From contig NZ_CP147914.1 in assembly GCF_039645565.1 (NCBI RefSeq), positions 927,573 through 991,572 of the forward strand: a DNA stretch of 64,000 nt, in the 5' to 3' direction. The translations under genes and the position numbers were made by a program. Under the pieces are notes generated by a model. That model was not told where the DNA came from and made no database searches. It was given only the letters and a program-made list of their open reading frames with translations. Source of the DNA: Sulfurimonas sp. HSL1-2 (GTDB lineage: Bacteria; Campylobacterota; Campylobacteria; Campylobacterales; Sulfurimonadaceae). Positions within the stretch are counted from its first letter, which is position 1. The number at the start of each line of letters is the position of its first letter. Positions 41,235 through 50,047 of the stretch are shown piece after piece.

Positions 41235-42446
41235 TTGTTCCCCTTCAGCAAGATCGAACAGGCCGCCGAACGCATCGGCGGCGTCGTGACGAAAACCCCC
41301 TACGCCTTTGCACCGTATCTCAGCGAAATGAGCGGCTGCGAGGTCTACCTCAAGAAGGAGAACCTCCAGATTACCGGTGCGTTCAAGATCCGCGGGGCCT
41401 ACAACAAGATCGCATCACTGAGCGACACGGAACGCGCACGCGGCGTTGTCGCAGCGAGCGCGGGCAACCATGCCCAAGGGGTCGCCTACTCCGCGGCGCA
41501 GTTCGGGATCCGGGCCGTGATCGTGATGCCGGAATCGACACCGCTCACGAAGGTGGACGGTGTGCGCTATTACGGGGCGGAAGTTATCCTGCACGGCAAC
41601 AACTATGATGAAGCCTATGCCCATGCCGTTGCGTACGGCACGGAGCACGGACTGGAGTTCGTCCACCCGTTCGAAGATGACGAAGTCATTGCGGGGCAGG
41701 GAACAATAGGCATGGAGCTGTTGGCAGCAGGTGAACGCCCCGATGCGGTGGTCGTCCCTGTCGGGGGCGGCGGGCTCATCAGCGGTGTCGCAGCGGCTGT
41801 CAAGCATCTTGACCCCTCCATCGAGGTCATCGGCGTCAGTGCGACCGGTGCCCCCGCGATGCGCCAGTCCTTTGAAGCAAAACGGCCGATCGATACGACC
41901 TCCGTGCGCACCATCGCCGACGGGATCGCTGTGCGCGACACGTCGCCGAAAACGCTGGAGTACATCCTGGAGAGCGTCGACCGCTTTATCGGTGTCGATG
42001 ACGAGGAGATTGCCAACGCGATCCTCTTCCTGCTGGAGAAACAGAAGCTCTCGGTCGAAGGGGCGGGGGCGGTCGGTGTTGCGGCACTGCTGCACAAAAA
42101 GCTGCCGCACCTCGTCGGCAAAAAAGTGGCCGTGGTGCTTTCCGGCGGGAATGTGGACGTCACGCTGCTCTCCGTTATTATCGAGAAGGGTCTGCTCAAA
42201 TCCTTCCGGAAAATGAAGCTGACGGTCACCCTGGTCGACCGTCCGGGCTCTTTGATGCAGCTGACGGAACTGCTCAAATCGCTCAACGCGAACATCGTCC
42301 ACATCGCCTACGACCGCACCTCGACGGACCTTGACTACGGGGATGCCAACGTGACGATCCACCTGGAGACGAAAGGCGAGGCACACCAGAACCAGATCCG
42401 CGATCTCCTGCACCGTCACGGTTACCTGAGCCAGGAAGGGCACTGA
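41235..42446 (+). CDS. ilvA: Threonine ammonia-lyase (threonine deaminase) with C-terminal ACT domain
   Basis: A 403-residue PLP enzyme. The PLP lysine lies in ITGAFKIRGAYNK, SAGNHAQGVA binds substrate and VPVGGGGLISGVAAAVK forms the phosphate cup. Residues about 325-403 form a single ACT domain (VTLVDRPGSLMQLTELLKSL). It makes 2-oxobutanoate, the first step of isoleucine synthesis, which fits ilvB-ilvN 1 kb downstream. The TTG start follows the previous stop by five bases. Confidence 0.9.
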   Translation: MFPFSKIEQAAERIGGVVTKTPYAFAPYLSEMSGCEVYLKKENLQITGAFKIRGAYNKIASLSDTERARGVVAASAGNHAQGVAYSAAQFGIRAVIVMPESTPLTKVDGVRYYGAEVILHGNNYDEAYAHAVAYGTEHGLEFVHPFEDDEVIAGQGTIGMELLAAGERPDAVVVPVGGGGLISGVAAAVKHLDPSIEVIGVSATGAPAMRQSFEAKRPIDTTSVRTIADGIAVRDTSPKTLEYILESVDRFIGVDDEEIANAILFLLEKQKLSVEGAGAVGVAALLHKKLPHLVGKKVAVVLSGGNVDVTLLSVIIEKGLLKSFRKMKLTVTLVDRPGSLMQLTELLKSLNANIVHIAYDRTSTDLDYGDANVTIHLETKGEAHQNQIRDLLHRHGYLSQEGH

Positions 42447-42450
42447 CTTT

Positions 42451-43371
42451 ATGGCCAACGTCGTTGCGATCGATCTGGGCTCGAATACCTGCCGCGCCAT
42501 CGAGTATGACTGCGCGACGGGCACCTTCGGCCGCCAAAGCGAACGGATCGTCAAGACCGCCGACCGGATGCACGAGACGGGACGCATCGACGAGGGGGCG
42601 GTCGCGCGGGTGATCGACGCGCTCAAGGAAACGGATGCGCTGTTCGACCTCGAAAAGACACCCTACCGCGCCGTGACGACCGCAGCCATGCGTATGGCGA
42701 AGAACAGCGATGAAGTGCTTGAACGGATTGCGGATGAGACCGGGGTCCGGTTTGAGATTATCGACGGCGACCGGGAGGCTTTTTATGCATTGAAGGCTGC
42801 CCGTGCACGTCTGGCGCAGCTCGGCATCCCCTCGGAGTCGCTCTGTATGATCGATATCGGCGGCGGTTCGACCGAGGTGATCTTCTACCAAAACGGGGAG
42901 ACGGTTTCCAAGAGTTTTCCCATCGGCATCGTCACCGTGGCCCAGCAGTGCGAAGCCCCCGAGGAGATCAGAACCTTTGTGCAGCTGCAACTGCTGCGGG
43001 AGGTGTACATCTTCGTCGATACCTACATCATCACCAAAGGGCGTCCGCTCACCTTCGTGATGACGGCCGGGACCCCGACGACGATTGCCGCATTCCTGCA
43101 GGGGATGACCTATGACAGCTACGATCCGGCCAAGATCAACGGCTACAGACTCAGCAGGCCCGATTGCGAGAAGGCGCTGCAGGAGCTGCTGGCACTGGAT
43201 GAAATGACGCGTACGCTTTATGTCGGTGTCGGACGCGAAGCGCTGATCGTGGCCGGGATCGTCATCGTCGAACTTTTCTATGAAGTGCTCGACTACAATA
43301 ATGCGGTCGTGATCGACGACGGGGTCCGCGAAGGGGTTGCGATCGCCTTTTGCGAAGAGGCGCGCGGCTAA
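42451..43371 (+). CDS. Ppx/GppA phosphatase-family protein
   Basis: A 306-residue ASKHA-fold protein: VVAIDLGSNTCRAIEYD, TTAAMRMAKNSDEVL and MIDIGGGSTEVIFY. The Ppx/GppA family hydrolyses polyphosphate or pppGpp. It is the size of the single-domain form without the C-terminal HD-like part, so the substrate is uncertain. It starts four bases after ilvA and is the last gene before the ilvB promoter. Confidence 0.85.
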   Translation: MANVVAIDLGSNTCRAIEYDCATGTFGRQSERIVKTADRMHETGRIDEGAVARVIDALKETDALFDLEKTPYRAVTTAAMRMAKNSDEVLERIADETGVRFEIIDGDREAFYALKAARARLAQLGIPSESLCMIDIGGGSTEVIFYQNGETVSKSFPIGIVTVAQQCEAPEEIRTFVQLQLLREVYIFVDTYIITKGRPLTFVMTAGTPTTIAAFLQGMTYDSYDPAKINGYRLSRPDCEKALQELLALDEMTRTLYVGVGREALIVAGIVIVELFYEVLDYNNAVVIDDGVREGVAIAFCEEARG

Positions 43372-43429
43372 ATCCCAGATTCCCCCTGTTTTAAGCGAAA
43401 AACTTACCCCTGTTTAACGATTAATCGAC

Positions 43430-43435
43430 TATAAT
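43430..43435 (+). promoter_or_regulatory. Putative -10 box and long leader for ilvB
   Basis: GACTATAATTACC lies 87 bases upstream of the ilvB start. The leader contains a GATAG...CTATC hairpin (about 43475-43494). Attenuation is possible but no leader peptide rich in branched residues is visible. Confidence 0.5.
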
Positions 43436-43521
43436 TACCCCATTTTTATCTGATTTAGATAGAGTCTCGGAACCGATAGAACACTGTGCTATCTACGGGA
43501 CGTTTTTACGAGGAGAAAGCC

Positions 43522-45216
43522 ATGCAGATGAGTGGCGCACAGATGGTCATTGAGGCACTGAAACACGAAGGGGTCGATACCGTATTCGGCTACCCTGGTG
43601 GTGCCATCATGAACGTCTATGACGAGATATACAAACAAAATGATTTCCAACACATCCTGACCCGGCACGAGCAGGCGGCCGTGCATGCGGCAGAAGGGTA
43701 TGCGAAGGTCACCGGCAAGGTCGGCGTGGCGATGGTCACCTCCGGTCCGGGCTTCACCAACGCCGTGACGGGAATCGCCGATGCGTATATGGACTCCATC
43801 CCCCTCGTCGTTATCAGCGGGCAGGTCCCGATGTCCCTGATCGGGACGGATGCCTTCCAGGAGATCGATTCCGTCGGGATCAGCCGCTCCTGTACGAAGC
43901 ATAACTACCTGGTTACCGACGCGGCTGACCTGCCGCGTGTCCTGAAAGAGGCATTTTACCTCGCCGCGACGGGGCGCCCCGGCCCGGTCCACGTCGATAT
44001 CCCCAAGGATGTTACGGCCCAGATCGCCGAGTTTGACTACAGCCGTCCGGTGGAGATGGAGACCTACAAACCGACTACCAAGGGCAATGCCCGCCAGATC
44101 AAGAAAGCGATCGATGCGATCGCCGCGGCCAAACGTCCGCTGCTTTACCTGGGCGGCGGGGTTATCAATGCCAATGCTGCAGACGAAGTCCGCGCGTTCG
44201 CGAAACTGACGGGGATACCGGCAGTTGAAACCTTCATGGCCCGCGGCACGATGGGCGCAGACAACCCGCTGGTGATCTCCATGCTGGGCATGCACGGCTC
44301 CTATGCCGCGAATATGGCGATGAGCGAGACCGACCTCATTATCGGGCTGGGCGCACGTTTCGATGACCGCGTTACCGGGAAACTGAGCGAGTTCGCGAAA
44401 AACGCCGACGTTATCCATGTCGATATCGACCCCGCGAGCATCTCCAAGCTGGTCAATGCGGAGTACCCGATCGTCGGTGATGTCAAGTACGTCGTCGAGG
44501 AGATGAGCGCCCTGGCAAAAGGGAAGATCGATGCGGAACGCTACGCCCCGTGGCTGGAGACGATCGAACACTTCAACAAGCTGCATCCGCTGGGATACGA
44601 AGAGGAACCCGGTGTCATCAAGCCGCAGTGGGTCATCGAGCGCATCGGTCAGCTGCTGGGCGAAAAGGCGAACATCAGTACCGACGTCGGCCAGCACCAG
44701 ATGTGGACGGCCCAATTCTATCCCTTCTCGCGTCCGCGCCAGTTCATCAGCTCCGGCGGTCTGGGGACGATGGGCTTCGGCTTCCCGGCGGCGATGGGGG
44801 TCAAGCGCGGTGATATGGAGCGTGTCAGCATCAACGTCACGGGCGACGGCTCGATCCTGATGAACATCCAGGAGCTGATGACGTCGGTCGAGTACAAACT
44901 GCCGGTCATCAACGTTATTTTGAATAACCACTTCCTGGGGATGGTCCGCCAGTGGCAGACACTGTTCTATGACAAGCGCTACTCGGAAACGGACCTCTCC
45001 ATGCAGCCCAACTGGGTCGGGCTCGTCGAGAGCTTCGGCGGGGTCGGCTACAACGTCGAGACGAAAGAGGAGTTCGACGCCGCGCTCAAAGACGCCGTCG
45101 AAAAGAACGTCGTTGCGATGATCAACGTCAACGTCTCGCGTTTCGAAAACGTACTGCCGATGGTCCCGGCCGGCGGTTCGCTGTTCAATATGATGTTGGA
45201 ATACAAGGATAAATGA
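43522..45216 (+). CDS. ilvB: Acetolactate synthase large subunit
   Basis: A 564-residue ThDP enzyme: FGYPGGAIMNVYDEIY, the catalytic Glu in TRHEQAAVHAAEGYA, SGPGFTNAVTGIADAYMDSI, and the ThDP-binding GDGSILMNIQELMTS to NHFLGMVRQWQ. It makes acetolactate for valine/leucine and acetohydroxybutyrate for isoleucine. The ATG at 43522 has GAGGAGA upstream. Its end overlaps ilvN by four bases. Confidence 0.95.
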   Translation: MQMSGAQMVIEALKHEGVDTVFGYPGGAIMNVYDEIYKQNDFQHILTRHEQAAVHAAEGYAKVTGKVGVAMVTSGPGFTNAVTGIADAYMDSIPLVVISGQVPMSLIGTDAFQEIDSVGISRSCTKHNYLVTDAADLPRVLKEAFYLAATGRPGPVHVDIPKDVTAQIAEFDYSRPVEMETYKPTTKGNARQIKKAIDAIAAAKRPLLYLGGGVINANAADEVRAFAKLTGIPAVETFMARGTMGADNPLVISMLGMHGSYAANMAMSETDLIIGLGARFDDRVTGKLSEFAKNADVIHVDIDPASISKLVNAEYPIVGDVKYVVEEMSALAKGKIDAERYAPWLETIEHFNKLHPLGYEEEPGVIKPQWVIERIGQLLGEKANISTDVGQHQMWTAQFYPFSRPRQFISSGGLGTMGFGFPAAMGVKRGDMERVSINVTGDGSILMNIQELMTSVEYKLPVINVILNNHFLGMVRQWQTLFYDKRYSETDLSMQPNWVGLVESFGGVGYNVETKEEFDAALKDAVEKNVVAMINVNVSRFENVLPMVPAGGSLFNMMLEYKDK

Positions 45217-45686
45217 TGGAGAATGAAAGAAGAGTCGTTTCGGTCATCTTACAGAACGAGGCGAGCGCGCTCTCGCGGATCACAGACCTCTTTTCGGCCC
45301 GTGGCTACAATATCGAGTCGCTGACCGTTGCACCGATCCCGGAATCGAAATATTCGCGCCTCACAATCGCGACCTCCGGCTCTGTCCGGGTGATCGAACA
45401 GATCATCAAGCAGCTGCACAAGCTCATCCCGGTCCTGCGGGTTTACGAGCATGCCGATCTCGTCGAGAAGGAGATGGCGATGGTCAAGTTCCCGATCACC
45501 GAGAACCTTTCCGACATCGAGACACTGAGCAAAGCCTATAACGGCAAGATCGTCAACGTCGGCAACGACATGCTCATTGCGATGGTCGCCGATGAGCCCA
45601 AGCGCGTTTCGCACTACCTCGAGGCCGTCAAGCGTTTCAACCCCAAAGAGATTGTCCGCAGCGGTACCGTGGCACTGGAGCGCTAG
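45213..45686 (+). CDS. ilvN: Acetolactate synthase small (regulatory) subunit
   Basis: A 157-residue protein with an N-terminal ACT domain (VVSVILQNEASALSRITDLF then ARGYNIESLTVAP) and a C-terminal regulatory domain. It binds valine and controls the large subunit encoded directly upstream. The next gene starts at the base after its stop, as in the ilvB-ilvN-lpxD order of Campylobacter. Confidence 0.94.
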   Translation: MMENERRVVSVILQNEASALSRITDLFSARGYNIESLTVAPIPESKYSRLTIATSGSVRVIEQIIKQLHKLIPVLRVYEHADLVEKEMAMVKFPITENLSDIETLSKAYNGKIVNVGNDMLIAMVADEPKRVSHYLEAVKRFNPKEIVRSGTVALER

Positions 45687-46682
45687 GTGCGACTCTCTCT
45701 CATCGCGGAAACACTCGGTACGCCGCTGCCGGGTGAAGAGCGCGAGATCCGTGCCATGAATACGCTGGCGGATGCGTCGGCGGACGAACTCTCCTACCTT
45801 TCAGATAACCGTTACCTCAACTCCCTGGAAACGACAAAGGCCGCAGCGGTTCTGGTCAAAGCGAATGCCGTAGATGCCGTTCCGGAGCACTGCATCGCGC
45901 TCGTGTGCGAGGACGTCTCGCTCAGTATGGCAAAGGCGACATCCCTTTTTACCCCGCCGCTGATCGACCATGATGCCGCCGAACCGCTTATCGGGGAAAA
46001 GAGCTTTATCGATCCGCGCGCCAATATCGAGAAGGGGGCCGTGATCGGTAATGGTGTCACGGTCATGGCCGGTGCCTATGTCGGTTCGGGCGCCGTGATC
46101 GGCGACGATACGGTTATTTTTCCCAATGTGACGATCTACCGTGACTGCCGAATCGGGGCACGCTGCCGCATCCACGGCGGGACGACCATCGGTGCGGACG
46201 GATTTGGTTATGCGCATACGGCGCAGGGAGAGCACGTCAAGATCTATCAAAACGGCAATGTCGTCATCGAGGACGACGTCGAAATCGGCGCGAACTGTTC
46301 GATCGACCGGGCACTCTTCAACTCCACCTTCATCCGTCGCGGTGCGAAGATCGACAACAATGTGCATGTGGGGCACAACTGCGATATCGGGGAACACTGT
46401 ATCTTCGTCGCACAGGTCGGTGTCGGCGGTTCGACGCGTCTGGGTCGCAACTGTGTCGTCAGCGGCCAGACGGCATTCTCGGATCACCTGGAGATTGCCC
46501 CGTTTACAACGTTTACGGCACGTTCCGGCGTGACGAAATCCATCAAGGAGAGCGGCAAAATTTTCAGCGGCTACCCGTTGATGGAACACCGCCTCTGGAG
46601 CCGGCTGCAAAGCCGGCTGTCGAAGCTGGCCAAAGAGGGGATCAGCACAAAAAAGCGAGTCAAAACCCATGAAGTTGAGTGA
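45687..46682 (+). CDS. lpxD: UDP-3-O-acylglucosamine N-acyltransferase, first copy
   Basis: A 331-residue LpxD with an N-terminal uridine-binding domain and a left-handed beta-helix of hexapeptide repeats (about 100-290). The catalytic His lies in VHVGHNCDIGEH, and GADGFGYAHTAQGEHVKIYQ is the conserved loop. It adds the amide-linked acyl chain in lipid A synthesis. It starts at a GTG right after ilvN. Its 3' end overlaps a second lpxD by 14 bases. Confidence 0.92.
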   Translation: MRLSLIAETLGTPLPGEEREIRAMNTLADASADELSYLSDNRYLNSLETTKAAAVLVKANAVDAVPEHCIALVCEDVSLSMAKATSLFTPPLIDHDAAEPLIGEKSFIDPRANIEKGAVIGNGVTVMAGAYVGSGAVIGDDTVIFPNVTIYRDCRIGARCRIHGGTTIGADGFGYAHTAQGEHVKIYQNGNVVIEDDVEIGANCSIDRALFNSTFIRRGAKIDNNVHVGHNCDIGEHCIFVAQVGVGGSTRLGRNCVVSGQTAFSDHLEIAPFTTFTARSGVTKSIKESGKIFSGYPLMEHRLWSRLQSRLSKLAKEGISTKKRVKTHEVE

Positions 46683-47619
46683 AATCTGCCAAAAACTGGG
46701 CATTACGTACAACGGTGAGGATCGTGAGATTGCGGGCCTCAATGCGCTGCAGGATGCGGGACAGAATGAAGTGAGTTTTCTGGAAAACCCGAAATACGCT
46801 TCACAGCTCTCCGCTACGAATGCCGCGGCCGTACTGGTGACAGCGTCCATGGCGCAGCAGTTGCCGGCACACTCCATCCCCCTGATCGTCGACGAGCCCT
46901 ATATTGCATTGGCGAAAGCCTCCGCCTTTTTCGCGCCCCAGCGCCTTGAACACGATCTGCCCGAAGCCGCCGTAGGTGCAGGGACGGTGATCGAAGCGGG
47001 TGCCTTTGTCGCCAAGGGGAGTACTATCGGCCAAAACTGCCACATTATGCCCGGTGTCTTTATCGGAAACAACGTCACCGTCGGCGACAATACGATCCTC
47101 TACCCCAATGTCACGGTCTACCGTGACTGCAGGATCGGCAGCGACTGTATCATCCATGCAGGGACGGTGATCGGCAGCGACGGCTTCGGCTTTGCAACGA
47201 CGAAACTGGGCGAGCACGTCAAGATCTATCAAAACGGGAATGCCGTCATCGAAGATGATGTCGAGATCGGCTCCAACACGACCATTGACCGTGCCGTCTT
47301 CAAGAGCACCGTGATCAAAAAAGGGGCGCGGATCGACAACCTGGTGCAGGTCGGGCACAACTGCGTCATCGGCGAATACAGCGTCCTGGTCTCGCAGGTG
47401 GGGCTTGCCGGCTCCTCCCGCCTGGGACGCAACGTCGTCATGGGCGGCCAGAGCGCGACGGCCGGCCACCTTTCCATTGCACCGTTTACGACGATCGCCG
47501 CGCGCGGCGGGGTGACGAAGAACGTCGACAAAGCCGGTGTCTACGGCGGGTTCCCGCTGATGGAACACAAGCTCTGGCTGAAACTCCAGGGCAAGCTCGC
47601 GCGTCTGCTCAAAGCCTGA
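46669..47619 (+). CDS. lpxD: UDP-3-O-acylglucosamine N-acyltransferase, second copy
   Basis: A 316-residue LpxD paralogue of the preceding gene, sharing HVKIYQNGN, VIEDDVEIG, PLMEH and VGHNC (catalytic His kept). It differs in the N-terminal domain and in the chain-length region (e.g. VSQVGLAGSSRLGRNVVMGG). Both copies look functional, so they may use different acyl-ACPs or conditions. It ends a four-gene overlapping run. Confidence 0.92.
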   Translation: MKLSEICQKLGITYNGEDREIAGLNALQDAGQNEVSFLENPKYASQLSATNAAAVLVTASMAQQLPAHSIPLIVDEPYIALAKASAFFAPQRLEHDLPEAAVGAGTVIEAGAFVAKGSTIGQNCHIMPGVFIGNNVTVGDNTILYPNVTVYRDCRIGSDCIIHAGTVIGSDGFGFATTKLGEHVKIYQNGNAVIEDDVEIGSNTTIDRAVFKSTVIKKGARIDNLVQVGHNCVIGEYSVLVSQVGLAGSSRLGRNVVMGGQSATAGHLSIAPFTTIAARGGVTKNVDKAGVYGGFPLMEHKLWLKLQGKLARLLKA

Positions 47620-47728
47620 ATCAAGGCCTCTTTTCTGCACGGCGGTGCAGTACAATCTCTTCTTCTTTTTATGTAAATTGGCGGTGTGGAATAGATGAGG
47701 GCGGCGCAAAGCGCCATCCCCGTAAGAA

Positions 47729-48895
47729 TCAGTAGGTTTTGACGAAGTCGGCGATCCGCGCGATGCCTTCGCGGATGTTTTCGATATCGGTGGCAAAACT
47801 GAAGCGGAAGTAGCCGTCCATCCCGAAGCCGAGACCCGGGACGACCGCGACCTCTTTTTCTGCGAGCAGGCGTTTACAGAAGGTCATGGAGTCTTCGGTG
47901 ATCTCTTTGATGTTGACAAAGAGGTAGAAGGCACCGTCCGGCGAGAGCACGGAGAGGCCGTCGATGGCGTTGAAGCGTTCGACCGCTTCGTCGCGGCGTG
48001 CCATGAAGGCCTGGCGCATCATCTCGATCTCATCATCCGCGGAGCCGTCGAGGCCCTTGATGGCGGCGTACTGGGTGATGGAATTGATGTTGGACGTGCT
48101 CTGGCTCTGCAGGTCTTTGGTCGCTTTGATCATTTTGGCATCCGCGGAAGCCATGTAACCGAAACGCCACCCCGTCATCGCGACGGATTTGCTCAGCCCG
48201 TTGATGGTGACGGTACGCTTGAACATGTCGTCGCTGATCGATGCGGCGGAAGTAAACTCCCCTTTGTAGACGAGTTTTTCGTACATCTCATCGCTCGCGA
48301 CGATGATGTCGGTGCCTTTGAGGACTTCTGCCAGCCCTTCGAGCTCCGCTTTGGAGTAGACGGCGCCTGTCGGGTTCGACGGCGTGGTAAGAATCAGCAT
48401 CTTCGTTTTCGGCGTGATGGCATTACGCAGCTGCTGCGGCGTGATCTTGAAGCCACTGGCATCGTCGGTCATGATCTCGACGGGGGTACCGCCGCAGTAT
48501 TTGACCAGTTCCGGGTAGGTGACCCAGTAAGGTGCGGGGATGATGACCTCGTCACCCTCCTGGACCGTTGCCGAAAAGAGGTTAAAGAGCGAATGCTTGG
48601 CGCCGTTGTTGACGATGACCTGGTTCATCTCGTAATGCAGGCCGTTGTCGCGCTTCAGTTTCTCGATGACGGCACGTTTCAGTTCGGGGATGCCGTCAAC
48701 GGCCGTATAGCGGGTTTTGTCGCTTTCGATAGCGGCGATTGCGGCATCTTTAATGACACGGGGCGTACCGAAGTCCGGTTCGCCGGCGGAGAAACTCAGC
48801 ACGTCTTTACCCTGCGCGCGCAACTCCTGCGCGAGTGCGGTGACGGCGATCGTGATCGATTCGGAGAGAACGTTTACTCTATCGGTCAGTTGCAT
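47729..48895 (-). CDS. aspC: Aspartate/aromatic aminotransferase, class I
   Basis: A 388-residue fold-type I PLP enzyme: SFSAGEPDFGTPRVIKDAA at the N-terminus, APYWVTYPE, TTPSNPTGAVYS, and the PLP lysine in INGLSKSVAMTGWRFGY. It closely fits the bacterial Ib-type aspartate aminotransferases; some also act on prephenate. It is convergent with the second lpxD and has its own promoter. Confidence 0.88.
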   Translation of the reverse strand: MQLTDRVNVLSESITIAVTALAQELRAQGKDVLSFSAGEPDFGTPRVIKDAAIAAIESDKTRYTAVDGIPELKRAVIEKLKRDNGLHYEMNQVIVNNGAKHSLFNLFSATVQEGDEVIIPAPYWVTYPELVKYCGGTPVEIMTDDASGFKITPQQLRNAITPKTKMLILTTPSNPTGAVYSKAELEGLAEVLKGTDIIVASDEMYEKLVYKGEFTSAASISDDMFKRTVTINGLSKSVAMTGWRFGYMASADAKMIKATKDLQSQSTSNINSITQYAAIKGLDGSADDEIEMMRQAFMARRDEAVERFNAIDGLSVLSPDGAFYLFVNIKEITEDSMTFCKRLLAEKEVAVVPGLGFGMDGYFRFSFATDIENIREGIARIADFVKTY

Positions 48896-48939
48896 TCTAG
48901 GCCTTTAGGCGGGAAATATCCCTAGTGTTAAATCCTGAA

Positions 48940-48945
48940 ATTATA
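48940..48945 (-). promoter_or_regulatory. Putative -10 box for aspC
   Basis: The minus strand reads GTGGTATAATTTC, 45 bases upstream of the aspC start. Confidence 0.5.
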
Positions 48946-48993
48946 CCACTATAAGCATAAGGGCAGTGTTGAAAAGGAGCGTCGGGAGAAAAT

Positions 48994-49341
48994 TTAGGTG
49001 CAGCGTGTTCTCAAACGGCAGGCAACACGGTGAAGCAGCATCGCGGCGGCCACCGCAGCGGCATCGACGGCAATATCCGAAAACGATGCGTGACGGTTCG
49101 GCAGGAAGGCCTGAACGATCTCGATGAGGAGCCCGTAGCCGAGCAGGGCGGCGCTACGAATTCGCCAGGAAAGTGCGGGGTAGGCAAAAAGGTGGAGCAT
49201 ATAGAGGGTGAAAAAGGCGGCAAAATGGTTGAGGATATCGCTGAAGGAAGCGAGTTTCGGCAGCGGTTCGTAGCTGGGGATAAAGGCGAGGATCGAAATG
49301 GCGAGGAGTGCGGCGGCGAAGAGAAGCCTCGCGGCGGTCAT
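48994..49341 (-). CDS. VanZ-family membrane protein
   Basis: A 115-residue protein with four hydrophobic segments and the VanZ-like patterns DILNHFAAFFTLYML, LLGYGLLIEIVQAFLPNRHASFSDI and DAAAVAAAMLL. The function of short VanZ proteins is not known. It overlaps cysE by four bases and is the last gene of the long minus-strand run. Confidence 0.8.
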   Translation of the reverse strand: MTAARLLFAAALLAISILAFIPSYEPLPKLASFSDILNHFAAFFTLYMLHLFAYPALSWRIRSAALLGYGLLIEIVQAFLPNRHASFSDIAVDAAAVAAAMLLHRVACRLRTRCT

Positions 49342-50036
49342 TTCATCGCTTTGAGGAAGGAGTCGTAGATATTCTCCAGTTCGAGATCCTGCTCGAGGAT
49401 TTCGGCATTATCCTGCATGAGGATGTGTTCAAGGACGGCCACACGCTTCAGGAGGTATTCGAAGAGCTCCTTGTCGATGTCGGGAAGCTTGTTGTGGCTG
49501 AGCGGGTCCTTGTCGCGCCCTTTTTCGATGATGCGTGCCGGGATACCGACGGCGGTGGAGTTGTCCGGGACCGGTTTGACGACGACCGAGTTGGAGCCGA
49601 TCTTGGCATTTTCACCGATGATGATATCGCCGAGCACTTTGGCGCCCGCGCCGATAACGGCATGGTTCTTGATCGTCGGGTGGCGTTTGCCCGGGGTCAG
49701 GCTGACGCCGCCAAGCGTCACACCCTGGTAGACGAGGACGTCATCTTCGATGATACAGGTCTCGCCGATGACGACCCCGATGCCGTGGTCGATAAAGAAG
49801 CGGCGCCCGATCGTGGCTCCCGGGTGGATGTCGATATTGGTCAGGATCTGGTTGATCGCCATGATGAAGCGTGCGGTGCGGCGGAAACCGTTGCGGTAGA
49901 AACGGTTGGCGATCCGGTACCAGGTGACCGCCCAGATACCGGGGTAGTTGAAAAAGAGTTCGAAGCGGCTTCGGATGGCAGGGTCGTTATGGTAGACGTT
50001 GACAAAATCTTCTTTGATTTCAGCAAATAGGCCCAC
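49338..50036 (-). CDS. cysE: Serine O-acetyltransferase
   Basis: A 232-residue protein with an N-terminal helical region (DPAIRSRFELFFNYPGIWAV) and hexapeptide repeats: IHPGATIGRRFFIDHGIGVV (catalytic His), GVTLGGVSLTPGKRHPTI and the GAGAKVLGDI coil. It makes O-acetylserine for cysteine synthesis. The C-terminal tail is longer than usual and does not end in Ile, so the CysK-binding tail seems altered. Confidence 0.93.
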   Translation of the reverse strand: MGLFAEIKEDFVNVYHNDPAIRSRFELFFNYPGIWAVTWYRIANRFYRNGFRRTARFIMAINQILTNIDIHPGATIGRRFFIDHGIGVVIGETCIIEDDVLVYQGVTLGGVSLTPGKRHPTIKNHAVIGAGAKVLGDIIIGENAKIGSNSVVVKPVPDNSTAVGIPARIIEKGRDKDPLSHNKLPDIDKELFEYLLKRVAVLEHILMQDNAEILEQDLELENIYDSFLKAMK

Positions 50037-50047
50037 CGGTAACCCCT

